NCBI GenBank assembly: GCA_937919435.1
Contig: CALFRR010000233.1
Span: forward strand, 1 to 13,916
Reading direction: 5' to 3'
Source: an uncultured Alphaproteobacteria bacterium
Lineage (GTDB): Bacteria; Pseudomonadota; Alphaproteobacteria; Rhizobiales; Ancalomicrobiaceae
DNA: 13,916 nucleotides
Shown here one piece after another: positions 6,654 to 13,239 of this stretch (within the stretch, counting starts at the first letter, position 1; each line of letters starts with the position of its first letter). Made by a program: the position numbers and the translations under genes. Under the pieces are notes generated by a model. It was not told where the DNA came from, searched no databases, and worked only from the letters and a program-made list of their open reading frames with translations.

Positions 6654-8954
6654 ATGCTGAACACCGCGAACGACGCCAACGCTCCGATGGTCGGTGCCAA
6701 ACCCGGATTTCCGCAGCACTTCTCGACGGTCGCCGATTTCGACCTCAATCGCATCTGGACCGTGCTGCACCGTCGGCGACGGGTGGTTCTCTTCGGCGTC
6801 GTCCTCGGCGTCGTCCTGGCCCTGCTCTATGCGTTGCTCGCCACCCCCCGGTTCACCGCCGTCGTCGACATCCTGATCGAGCCGCCGAAGATCCGCGCGG
6901 TCGCCGACCTCTCCGACAACGCCGCCTCGCTGGCGATGGAGACCGGCGGCATCGACAGTCAGGTCGAAGTCCTGAAATCGGAGCGGATCGCGACCCGGGT
7001 CATCGAAAAGCTCGACCTGAAGAACAACCCGACCTACAACCCGCCGCCCACCGCGTTCGGCCAGATGATCACCAACGCCAAGACCTGGGTCGCCGACGTC
7101 CTCGGGATGCGAGACCTGGCGGCGGAGGCGCTCAAGGCGGCCGAGCAGGATCGGATCGTCACGCAGACCATCGTCGGTCTGCTGGGGACCAACATCGACG
7201 TCCGCCGGGTCGGTCGGACCTACGTCATCGAGGTGCGCTACACCGACGACAGCCCGTCGCTGGCCTCGCGGATCGCCAACACGATCGCCAACCAGTACCT
7301 CGTCGACCAGCTCGACGCCAAATACGACGCCACCTCGCGTGCGGCGATCTGGTTGCAGGACCGGATCGGCGAGCTGCGCGAGCGCTCGCTCGCCGCCGAC
7401 ACCAAGGTGCAGGCGTTCCGGGCCGAGAACGGCCTGATCACGGCGGCCGGCAAACTGGTCGACGAGCAGCAGTTGCAGGACGCCAACACCGCGCTGTCGG
7501 ACGCGCGCGCCAAGGTCGCCGAGACCGAGGCCCGGTTCAAGCGGATGGAGGCGATCCTCAAGGACGCCAATCTCGACGCGGCGGTGACCGAATCGCTGTC
7601 GAACACGGTGGTCGCGACGCTGCGCACCAAGTATCTCGACACGTCCCGGCGCGAGGCGGAGATCTCCAAGAAGCTCGGGCGCGATCACGTCGCCGCGGTC
7701 AATCTGCGCAACGAGATGCAGCAGTACGAGCGTCTCCTGTTCGAAGAGCTGTCGCGGATCGGCGAGAGCTACCGCAACGACTATCAGGTCGCCCAGTCGC
7801 GGCTGGAGTCGCTCGAACAGAACCTGAAGACACTGGTCACCCAGACGGCGTCGAACAACCAGACGCTGGTTCATCTGCGCGAACTCGAGCGCGAATCGGA
7901 CACCTACAAGGCGCTCTACCAGTCGTTCCTGACGCGCTATCAGGAGGCGGTGCAGCAGCAGTCGTTCCCGATCAACGACGCCCGCGTGATCTCGTCGGCG
8001 TCGCCGCCGCTGCAGCCGAGCTGGCCGAAGAAGACCCTGGTGGTGGCCTTCGGGGCGATTCTCGGATCGATGCTCGGTCTGACGGGGGCCGTCCTGCTCG
8101 AGCTCAGAGATCGTGCCTTCCGCACCGGAGAGCAGATCCAGCGGGACCTCTCGCTCGAGTTCCTCGGGCTGCTGCCGTCGATCGATCGCCGCAGCCATCT
8201 GCCGTCGCCCGCGGCCACCGGCCCGCAGGAGATCGGATCGGTGCCGGCGTCGATGCGCCATTCGCTGATCGCCCCGCTGTCCGGATTCGCCGAGACCCTG
8301 CGCGCCAGCAAGGTCGCCGCCGACATCGCCCTGCGCGGAAAGCCGGCGAAGGTGATCGGCATCGTCTCGATCCAGCCGGAGGAGGGCAAGTCCACCGTCG
8401 CCAAGAACATGGCGTCGCTGCTGTCCAGCCTCGGGGCCCGGACCATCCTGATCGACGCCGACCTGCGCAATCCCGGCCTGTCGCGGGCGCTCGCGCCGAA
8501 CGTCGCCGACGGTCTGGTGGAGGTGCTGCAGAAGACCCGGAGCCTCTCGGAGGTCACGCTGCGCGAGCCGGAATCCGGCCTCACCTTCCTGCCCGCGGTG
8601 ATCCACCGGCGGACGACCAACTCGAGCGAGCTGCTGTCGTCGGCCGCGATGCGGGGGCTCCTCGCCCGGCTCGGCGAGAGCCACGACTACATCGTCGTCG
8701 ATCTGCCGCCGATCGGGCCGGTGATCGACGTGCGCGCGGCCGCCGACCTGATCGACGCCTTCGTCCTGGTGGTCGAATGGGGCGTGACGCCGCGCAGCCT
8801 CGTGCGGTCCACTCTGGAACTTGAGGCCGAGGTCACGGAGAAGTGCCTCGGCGTCGTCCTGAACAAGGTCGACCAGTCGAAGATGAAGTTCTACGAGGGC
8901 TCCGAGTACCGCAACTACTCCTACTCGAAATATTCCCGCTACTATACGAGCTGA
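6654..8954 (+). CDS. Polysaccharide co-polymerase with bacterial tyrosine kinase domain (Wzc/ExoP type)
   Basis: 766 aa inner-membrane protein. A Wzz-type N-terminal domain has TM1 at about 43-62; a long periplasmic coiled-coil region follows, then the Pro-rich segment before TM2 (SPPLQPSWPKKT, TM2 about 461-484). The cytoplasmic BY-kinase domain has Walker A QPEEGKST (Lys579), Walker A' ILIDADLRNP (Asp601, Asp603) and Walker B IVVDLPP (Asp683). The tail carries a cluster of seven tyrosines (747, 752, 755, 757, 760, 763, 764), the usual autophosphorylation sites. Family knowledge: phosphorylation cycling of the oligomer controls polymer length and export with the Wza-type pore. Start ATG 6654 has GGAAGGG upstream and directly precedes the Wzz domain; a GTG at 6579 would add 25 unlikely residues. 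No cognate low-molecular-weight phosphatase gene is in the window. Confidence 0.93.
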   Translation: MLNTANDANAPMVGAKPGFPQHFSTVADFDLNRIWTVLHRRRRVVLFGVVLGVVLALLYALLATPRFTAVVDILIEPPKIRAVADLSDNAASLAMETGGIDSQVEVLKSERIATRVIEKLDLKNNPTYNPPPTAFGQMITNAKTWVADVLGMRDLAAEALKAAEQDRIVTQTIVGLLGTNIDVRRVGRTYVIEVRYTDDSPSLASRIANTIANQYLVDQLDAKYDATSRAAIWLQDRIGELRERSLAADTKVQAFRAENGLITAAGKLVDEQQLQDANTALSDARAKVAETEARFKRMEAILKDANLDAAVTESLSNTVVATLRTKYLDTSRREAEISKKLGRDHVAAVNLRNEMQQYERLLFEELSRIGESYRNDYQVAQSRLESLEQNLKTLVTQTASNNQTLVHLRELERESDTYKALYQSFLTRYQEAVQQQSFPINDARVISSASPPLQPSWPKKTLVVAFGAILGSMLGLTGAVLLELRDRAFRTGEQIQRDLSLEFLGLLPSIDRRSHLPSPAATGPQEIGSVPASMRHSLIAPLSGFAETLRASKVAADIALRGKPAKVIGIVSIQPEEGKSTVAKNMASLLSSLGARTILIDADLRNPGLSRALAPNVADGLVEVLQKTRSLSEVTLREPESGLTFLPAVIHRRTTNSSELLSSAAMRGLLARLGESHDYIVVDLPPIGPVIDVRAAADLIDAFVLVVEWGVTPRSLVRSTLELEAEVTEKCLGVVLNKVDQSKMKFYEGSEYRNYSYSKYSRYYTS

Positions 8955-8966
8955 GGGGCATTCCCG

Positions 8967-9833
8967 GTGTTCGACGTCTGCCGTCGCCTTCTGGAGCGCG
9001 GCACGATCCTGGCCGCGGGGGTGCTCGCGGCCGGAGCGTCGGGATATCTGATGCTCGGGCAACTGCCCGACACGCCGCTGCTGCACTTCGCCGGAGAGAT
9101 CGACCGCGGGCGCATCGTCGCTCCCGAGACGGTGGCGCAGTGGGTCGACGGCTGGGTGCCGCGGCCGGTGGTGCGAGACTGCCGGCGACCGGGGCTCGTC
9201 GCGCTCGGCCGGATCGAGGCGGCGGTGCTCGAGGCGGTCGTGCGGTCGGGCGATCTGTCGCGGATCGGGACGGCGGTCGACCACCTGGGAACCACGGCGC
9301 GCGCCGTCCTCTCGTGCAGCCCGGGCGAGGCCGTCGCCTGGGCCTGGCTCGGTCTGGTGCGGGCCGAGCAGGGGGCCGGGAACGCCGAACTCGCCGGCCT
9401 GTTCGAACGGTCGCAGACCCTGGCGCCGGCCGATCTCTGGGTGCTCGACGTCCGGTTGTCGGCGCTGGCCGGGCTCCGATCGCGGCGCGGCGGCGTGTTC
9501 GACGAGATCATCCGACGCGACATCGACGGGCTGTTCGCATCGCCGCTCTCGCCCTGGGAGATCGCCGGACGTCTGGGGCGGGTGTTTCCCTGGGTCTCGT
9601 CGATGACCAGCGATGCGTTCCGCCGGGTCGAGGACCCGCAGCGACGCGACATGTTGATCCAGACCTTCGGGTACTGGGGCGCCAACGTGTCCGGCTGTGC
9701 GTCCCGCAACTTCGTCGACTGGCTGTTCCGCAACCAGGTCGGATCCTGCAACGACATCAATCCGCTGCTCGATCTCGACGGGATCTCGCCGCCGCGCGGG
9801 CGCGGCGATCCGGTCTACGGCGGACCGCGTTAG
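8967..9833 (+). CDS. Membrane-anchored protein of unknown function, TPR-like segment
   Basis: 288 aa, function not recognised. A single hydrophobic segment near the N-terminus (about 13-30, TILAAGVLAAGASGYLML) is a probable uncleaved anchor, leaving a large periplasmic part. Residues about 121-155 (AWAWLGLVRAEQGAGNAELAG, then L..APAD) resemble a tetratricopeptide repeat, hinting at a protein-interaction scaffold. Several cysteines (5, 72, 117 and more near the C-terminus) could form disulphides. The GTG start at 8967 is chosen because GAGGGG overlaps the Wzc-type stop codon and stands 9 nt away; only 12 bp separate the genes, so translation is probably coupled. A role as partner of the Wzc-type protein is inferred from this coupling only. 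Confidence 0.8.
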   Translation: MFDVCRRLLERGTILAAGVLAAGASGYLMLGQLPDTPLLHFAGEIDRGRIVAPETVAQWVDGWVPRPVVRDCRRPGLVALGRIEAAVLEAVVRSGDLSRIGTAVDHLGTTARAVLSCSPGEAVAWAWLGLVRAEQGAGNAELAGLFERSQTLAPADLWVLDVRLSALAGLRSRRGGVFDEIIRRDIDGLFASPLSPWEIAGRLGRVFPWVSSMTSDAFRRVEDPQRRDMLIQTFGYWGANVSGCASRNFVDWLFRNQVGSCNDINPLLDLDGISPPRGRGDPVYGGPR

Positions 9834-9854
9834 GCGCTCGGCCGCGTCTCGACG

Positions 9855-9925
9855 ACCTCCCCTCGCCTCCGCCCGTGGCCTCTTTCCGCCTCCCCCCTCG
9901 GCCCCTCCCGGCCTTCCGCCTCTCG
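9855..9925 (+). terminator. C-rich, G-poor tract, candidate Rho-utilisation site
   Basis: By hand count this 71-nt stretch has 43 C, 15 T, 12 G and 1 A. It begins 21 nt after the stop of the last export gene, and strongly C-over-G transcript segments are typical of Rho loading. No intrinsic hairpin with T-run is seen after that gene. The rest of the 314-bp spacer 9834-10147 holds the Irr-like box (10006-10022) and a short CCGGC/GCCGG hairpin (10113-10127) next to the peroxidase ribosome site. Confidence 0.4.
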
Positions 9926-10005
9926 GGTATGGCGCGACCGCACGCGACCACGCCCGGTGCGCTCCTGCGACGTCGTTACGCACCGACACCGGATATCGCG
10001 ATCAT

Positions 10006-10022
10006 TTTAGATCGCTTCTAAT
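10006..10022. promoter_or_regulatory. Irr-box (iron control element)-like operator
   Basis: TTTAGATCGCTTCTAAT matches 12 of the 14 fixed positions of the rhizobial Irr/ICE pattern TTTAGAA-N3-TTCTAAA as I recall it. It is an AT-rich dyad in an otherwise GC-rich spacer, about 126 bp upstream of the di-haem peroxidase start, and the gene after the peroxidase encodes an Irr-like protein. Family knowledge: Irr accumulates when iron is short and represses genes for iron- or haem-rich proteins when its box overlaps the promoter. A weak -10-like TAATAC overlaps its right end (10019-10024). Confidence 0.6.
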
Positions 10023-10147
10023 ACCCAGAAGTTTTCCAGGCCGAACACCGGAAACCGACGCCTCGGCGAGGTGCACGGGCGGACCCGTTCGGCCGGAGAA
10101 CCGGAAGGGAAGCCGGCGAAAGGCCGGACATCCGAAGGAGGTACGCC

Positions 10148-11149
10148 ATGACCGTTCCGACATCCGTGGGGCCGACCACACTCGCCGTGCTCTGCGCCAC
10201 CACCGTCTTCGCGCTCGCCGCGACCGACGAACCGATCGTCCCGATTCAGCCGGCCAAGATCACTTCGCCGGCTCTCGTCGAACTCGGCAAGAAGCTCTAT
10301 TTCGATCCCCGGCTGTCGAAGTCGGGATTCATCTCGTGCAACTCCTGCCACAACCTGTCGATGGGCGGCACCGACAACCTGCCGACCTCGATCGGCGACA
10401 AGTGGCAACAGGGCCCGATCAACGCGCCCACCGTCCTCAACTCGAGGATGAACCTCGCGCAGTTCTGGGACGGTCGCGCCAAGGATCTGAAGGCGCAGGC
10501 CGGCGGGCCGATCGCCAATCCCGGCGAAATGGCCTTCACCCACCAGCTCGCGGTCGAGGTGCTGGAATCGATCCCCGCCTATGTCGGCGAGTTCGAAAAG
10601 GCCTTCGGTTCGCCGGGCGTCGACATCGACCGGGTGACGACGGCGATCGCCGCCTTCGAGGAGACGCTGGTCACGCCGAACGGCCGCTTCGACAAGTGGT
10701 TGAAGGGTGACAAGAAAGCGCTCTCCGCCCAGGAGCTCGCCGGCTACGAACTGTTCAAGGATTCCGGCTGCGTCGCCTGCCACAACGGCGAGGCGGTCGG
10801 CGGCTCGTCGTTCCAGAAGATGGGCGTGATGGAGCCTTACCAGACCAAGAGCAAGGCGGAAGGTCTCGCCGGGGTGACCGGCAAGGACGCCGACCGGTTC
10901 AACTTCAAGGTGCCGACGCTCCGGAACGTCGAGATGACCTATCCCTATTTCCACGACGGCGCCTATTGGACGCTCACCGAGGTCGTCGATCTGATGGGCC
11001 GCCTGCAGCTCGGCAAGACGTTCAGTCCGGAGGAGAACGCCTCGATCGTCGCCTTCCTGAAGACGCTGACCGGCGATCAGCCCGACTTCAGGCTGCCGGT
11101 CCTACCGCCGTCGACCGACAAGACCCCGCGGCCGAAGCCGTTCGGCTGA
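10148..11149 (+). CDS. Di-haem cytochrome c peroxidase (CcpA/MauG superfamily)
   Basis: 333 aa periplasmic enzyme that reduces hydrogen peroxide to water using electrons from cytochrome c. A signal peptide ends near residue 25 (ALAA/TDEP). The two haem-binding motifs are CNSCH (64-68, peroxidatic haem domain) and CVACH (208-212, electron-transfer haem domain). Family blocks around them include GGTDNLPTSIGDKWQ (73-87), APTVLNS (93-99), FWDGRAKDLKAQAGGPI (106-122), FKVPTLRN (253-260) and PYFHDGAYWTL (266-276). Length and spacing fit bacterial CcpA rather than MauG. An excellent ribosome site AAGGAGG lies 6 nt before ATG 10148. The upstream Irr-like box and downstream Irr-like regulator suggest iron/haem-dependent control. 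No cytochrome c donor gene is nearby. Confidence 0.94.
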   Translation: MTVPTSVGPTTLAVLCATTVFALAATDEPIVPIQPAKITSPALVELGKKLYFDPRLSKSGFISCNSCHNLSMGGTDNLPTSIGDKWQQGPINAPTVLNSRMNLAQFWDGRAKDLKAQAGGPIANPGEMAFTHQLAVEVLESIPAYVGEFEKAFGSPGVDIDRVTTAIAAFEETLVTPNGRFDKWLKGDKKALSAQELAGYELFKDSGCVACHNGEAVGGSSFQKMGVMEPYQTKSKAEGLAGVTGKDADRFNFKVPTLRNVEMTYPYFHDGAYWTLTEVVDLMGRLQLGKTFSPEENASIVAFLKTLTGDQPDFRLPVLPPSTDKTPRPKPFG

Positions 11150-11163
11150 GCCGCGGCCTCGCT

Positions 11164-11200
11164 CCTCTTCCCCGGCCGAGGACGGCGACCGGGGAAGGGG
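11164..11200 (+). terminator. Strong stem-loop after the peroxidase gene
   Basis: A 12-bp stem with one G-U pair: arms 11164-11175 and 11189-11200, whose inner nine pairs CTTCCCCGG/CCGGGGAAG are perfect, with a 13-nt loop. It starts 14 nt after the peroxidase stop. It is followed by AAA rather than T, so it is either a non-canonical terminator or a 3'-protecting hairpin. If it terminates, the Irr-like gene needs its own promoter. Confidence 0.55.
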
Positions 11201-11301
11201 AAACGCGGAGGCCGTCGACGCGGAGCCCCTCTCTGCCGTATGGTCGGGAACCCCCCGTGGGCCGCGAAGGCGCCGCCCATTTCGACGAGGACGATCCGAG
11301 G

Positions 11302-11790
11302 ATGGGCCAGACCACACCGCCACCCGGGCACTCGGATCATCCGAAGGCGGGCGCCGTCGGAACGAGCCCGCGCCATCCGGCCGCGACCGATGCGGCGCTC
11401 GGCGACAGGTTGCGACGGGCCGGCGTCTCGCTGACGCTGCAACGGCTGGTGATCGCCCAGGTACTGCTCGCCCGGCCGGTTCACCTCACCGCCGATCAGG
11501 TCTGGAGCCTCGCCCGCGAGCTGATGCCGGAGATCAGTCGCGCCACCGTCTACAACACGCTCGATCTGTTCGAACGCTCGAATCTGCTGCGGCGCCTGAT
11601 CGTCGACACCGAAAAGGTGGTGTTCGACAGCAACGTCTCGCCGCACCACCACCTCTACGACATCACCACCGGCGAGGTCGCCGACCTCGCTCCGGGCGAA
11701 GTGAAGGTGGTGGGGACGCCGGTCCTGCCGCCGAACCTCGAACTCGCCGACATCGACGTCGTGGTGCGGGTCCGGCGCCGCGATTCCTGA
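11302..11790 (+). CDS. Irr-like Fur-family transcriptional regulator
   Basis: 162 aa DNA-binding regulator. The winged-helix block contains RLRRAGVSLTLQR and SRATVYNTLDLFERSNLL (about 79-96), followed by the dimerisation part with FDSNVSPHHHLYD (about 108-120) and the C-terminal IDVVVRVRRR, all very like rhizobial Irr. There is no cysteine in the protein, so the structural zinc site of Fur/Zur/PerR is absent, as in Irr. The HHH at 115-117 corresponds to the histidine haem/metal site of Irr. The N-terminus (1-30) is His/Pro-rich and lacks the GCPW haem-regulatory motif of Bradyrhizobium Irr. ATG 11302 is chosen with GAGGA about 10 nt upstream; the open frame further upstream lacks similarity. 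Expected role: iron/haem-responsive control, perhaps of the adjacent peroxidase. It could be a second Irr paralogue. Confidence 0.85.
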   Translation: MGQTTPPPGHSDHPKAGAVGTSPRHPAATDAALGDRLRRAGVSLTLQRLVIAQVLLARPVHLTADQVWSLARELMPEISRATVYNTLDLFERSNLLRRLIVDTEKVVFDSNVSPHHHLYDITTGEVADLAPGEVKVVGTPVLPPNLELADIDVVVRVRRRDS

Positions 11791-11805
11791 GACCGGGGTC
11801 GCGGA

Positions 11806-11837
11806 CGTCGGAGAGATCCGACGGTCGCCCATGGGCG
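11806..11837 (+). terminator. Hairpin plus palindrome after the Irr-like gene
   Basis: CGTCGGA (11806-11812) and TCCGACG (11817-11823) form a 7-bp stem closed by a GAGA tetraloop, 16 nt after the Irr-like stop. A 12-bp perfect palindrome CGCCCATGGGCG (11826-11837) follows. No T-run is present. The likely role is the transcript 3' end, though the second palindrome could bind a protein. Confidence 0.4.
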
Positions 11838-12230
11838 GACCTCGCCGGTCGTCCGGCTCGGGCCGGCCCGCCCGGCGTCGGACGTCGCGAGGGTCCGGGC
11901 ATCGGCATCGCGCCCGCGCGGCGAGAGCAACGGCGGCATCCCCGTAGACATCGTATCTCGACCCGCGGCGGCTCGCCCGCGGCGTCGATTTCGTTCGTCC
12001 CCAGCCCTCGACGCGACAACTCGCCGCACATCCTCGGTTACCGGATTCGCCACCGGAGGCCGCTCCGAACGCGCGAACGCTGCGGCTCCGGCTCGGTTTT
12101 CCGACCCGGTTACCGCAGCTCGCCACTTCGGCGCGCCGAGCCGTGCAATCGCGACGCGATGCCCGCAGCCCGCCCCGACCTGGAGCGGTGGTCTTACGAC
12201 GTCCGGATCCGGGTCTCCCTCTTTTGCGGC
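11838..12230. other. Gene-poor spacer between Irr-like and GntR genes
   Basis: About 390 bp in which no open frame on either strand has a convincing start, ribosome site or family similarity. The only structure noted is a repeated element (CGGTTACCG, 4-5 nt, CGCCAC) at 12035-12053 and 12107-12126, in the same orientation. A small RNA or unrecognised promoter here cannot be excluded. Confidence 0.5.
12035..12126 (+). repeat. Two-copy direct repeat with palindromic core
   Basis: CGGTTACCG stands at 12035-12043 and again at 12107-12115, 72 bp apart. Each copy is followed by CGCCAC after 4 or 5 nt. The core is itself an imperfect palindrome (CGGT-T-ACCG), a form compatible with regulator half-sites. 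No function is known. Confidence 0.35.
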
Positions 12231-12258
12231 TTCACATCCGCGCCGCCCCTGCTACATT
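12231..12258 (+). promoter_or_regulatory. Promoter of the GntR gene
   Basis: -35 TTCACA (12231-12236, 5 of 6), a 16-bp spacer and -10 TACATT (12253-12258, 4 of 6) predict a start near 12265, immediately before the palindromic operator. Confidence 0.5.
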
Positions 12259-12266
12259 GAGGCAAC

Positions 12267-12283
12267 GGTCCAATGGTTGGACC
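12267..12283. promoter_or_regulatory. Palindromic operator, probable GntR autoregulatory site
   Basis: GGTCCAA-TGG-TTGGACC is a perfect 7-3-7 dyad starting two bases after the predicted transcription start and ending about 20 nt before ATG 12303. Its size and its GGTCCAA/TTGGACC halves are like operators of FadR/FCD-type GntR regulators. No second copy was found in the spacer before dctP. Confidence 0.65.
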
Positions 12284-12302
12284 AAAAAAGAACGATGTGC
12301 GG

Positions 12303-12986
12303 ATGGAAACGGTGAACAGGGTCTCGGCAGTGGCTTCGATCGTCGAAGCGCTGAAGCGGGAAATGAAGACGACGATGCGCCCCGGCGACCTGCTGCCCAA
12401 CGAACGGCTGCTGGCCGTTCGTTTCGGGGTCGGCCGCAACACGGTGCGCGAGGCGATGGTGTTCCTCGAAGCCTATGGAATGGTGGAGAAGACCCAGCGC
12501 GGCGCGCGCGTCGCCGACCACGATTCGGTCCTCGCCCATGCCTTCGCCGCCTTCGATCACGGTTTCGACCGATCGATCGCCACCTACCGCGATCTCGTCG
12601 ACTTCCGCCGCGCCCTCGAACTGGGAACGCTCGATCGGCTGATCGAACGGATCGGCGACGACGACCTCGCCGAACTCGATCGCATCGTCGACGAGATGGC
12701 CCGGGCATTGACCGCCCGCGAGGCCGCCGAAACCGACTACGCCTTCCACGCCAAGCTGGTCGAGATCTCCGGCAACGCGATCCTGCGCCGCCTCTACTCG
12801 ATCATGCAGGCGACGATGACCTACTACCTCGAGATCGGAAAGACCAAGCACGGGGCGGAGACCGTCGCGCGGCACCGCGAGATGATCGACGCCCTGCGCC
12901 GTCGCTCGCGCCCCGCGCTCGAAGCCGCGGCGCGGCGCCACTACGACTATTCCGAAGCCGTCCTCAACCAGGAGTTCGCCGACTGA
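12303..12986 (+). CDS. GntR-family transcriptional regulator, FCD (FadR) subfamily
   Basis: 227 aa. The N-terminal winged helix (about 8-72) has the GntR pattern RPGDLLPNERLLAVRFGV, GRNTVREAM and LEAYGMVEKTQRGARV. The helical FCD effector domain (about 85-222) has DLVDFRRALELG, the D145/H149 pair in TDYAFHAKLVEISGN, and His191 in ARHREMIDAL, residues of the type that bind metal and effector. Family members sense small acids or sugars acids and release DNA on binding. ATG 12303 is preferred because an in-frame ATG at 12273 lies inside the operator palindrome and has no ribosome site; GTG 12297 is a further option. The TRAP solute-binding gene 253 bp downstream in the same direction is the likely regulated target. 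Confidence 0.9.
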   Translation: METVNRVSAVASIVEALKREMKTTMRPGDLLPNERLLAVRFGVGRNTVREAMVFLEAYGMVEKTQRGARVADHDSVLAHAFAAFDHGFDRSIATYRDLVDFRRALELGTLDRLIERIGDDDLAELDRIVDEMARALTAREAAETDYAFHAKLVEISGNAILRRLYSIMQATMTYYLEIGKTKHGAETVARHREMIDALRRRSRPALEAAARRHYDYSEAVLNQEFAD

Positions 12987-13137
12987 GGACGTCGCGGGAC
13001 ACGGTTCCGTCGCACCGGGCCTCCTCGCGGAGCGTCGAAGCGACCGGGCGGATGCTCACCGTGGGCGGCATCCGGTTCGATCGCCAGAGCCCATGGGACA
13101 CACGCGAGGCGTCCGACCGGAGGACGCGACGGAGCGG

Positions 13138-13166
13138 CCCGATCGGGCCGATCCGATCCGATCGGG
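13138..13166 (+). repeat. Inverted repeat downstream of GntR gene
   Basis: CCCGATCGG (13138-13146) and CCGATCGGG (13158-13166) form perfect 9-bp arms with an 11-nt gap, inside a stretch of repeated GATC-containing units. It may be the GntR-gene 3' hairpin or part of the dctP control region. Confidence 0.4.
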
Positions 13167-13193
13167 GCCGGCGGCCGTGATCGGCCGGGCAGG

Positions 13194-13219
13194 GCCGGCA
13201 CTTCGCCCGAAGTGCCGGC
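13194..13219 (+). promoter_or_regulatory. Strong stem-loop in the dctP leader
   Basis: GCCGGCACTTC (13194-13204) and GAAGTGCCGGC (13209-13219) form a perfect 11-bp stem with a 4-nt loop. It ends 8 nt before the AGGGAG ribosome site and 20 nt before the dctP start. There is no T-run after it. It could stabilise or attenuate the transporter mRNA, terminate transcription from upstream, or be a regulator-binding dyad. Confidence 0.55.
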
Positions 13220-13239
13220 AAAGAAATAGGGAGAGACGA

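Noticed and set aside
6447..9989. Minus-strand open frame of about 1180 codons
   Set aside because: It is antisense to the Wzc-type gene and its neighbour; the composition (Arg/Gly/Asp/His-rich) is that of the reverse strand of GC-rich coding DNA, and no domain is visible.
10966..11301. N-terminal extension of the Irr-like frame into the peroxidase gene
   Set aside because: It overlaps the peroxidase in another frame and has no Fur-family similarity.
11655..12053. Minus-strand frame of 132 codons in the gene-poor spacer
   Set aside because: It overlaps the Irr-like gene and has no ribosome site or recognisable domain.
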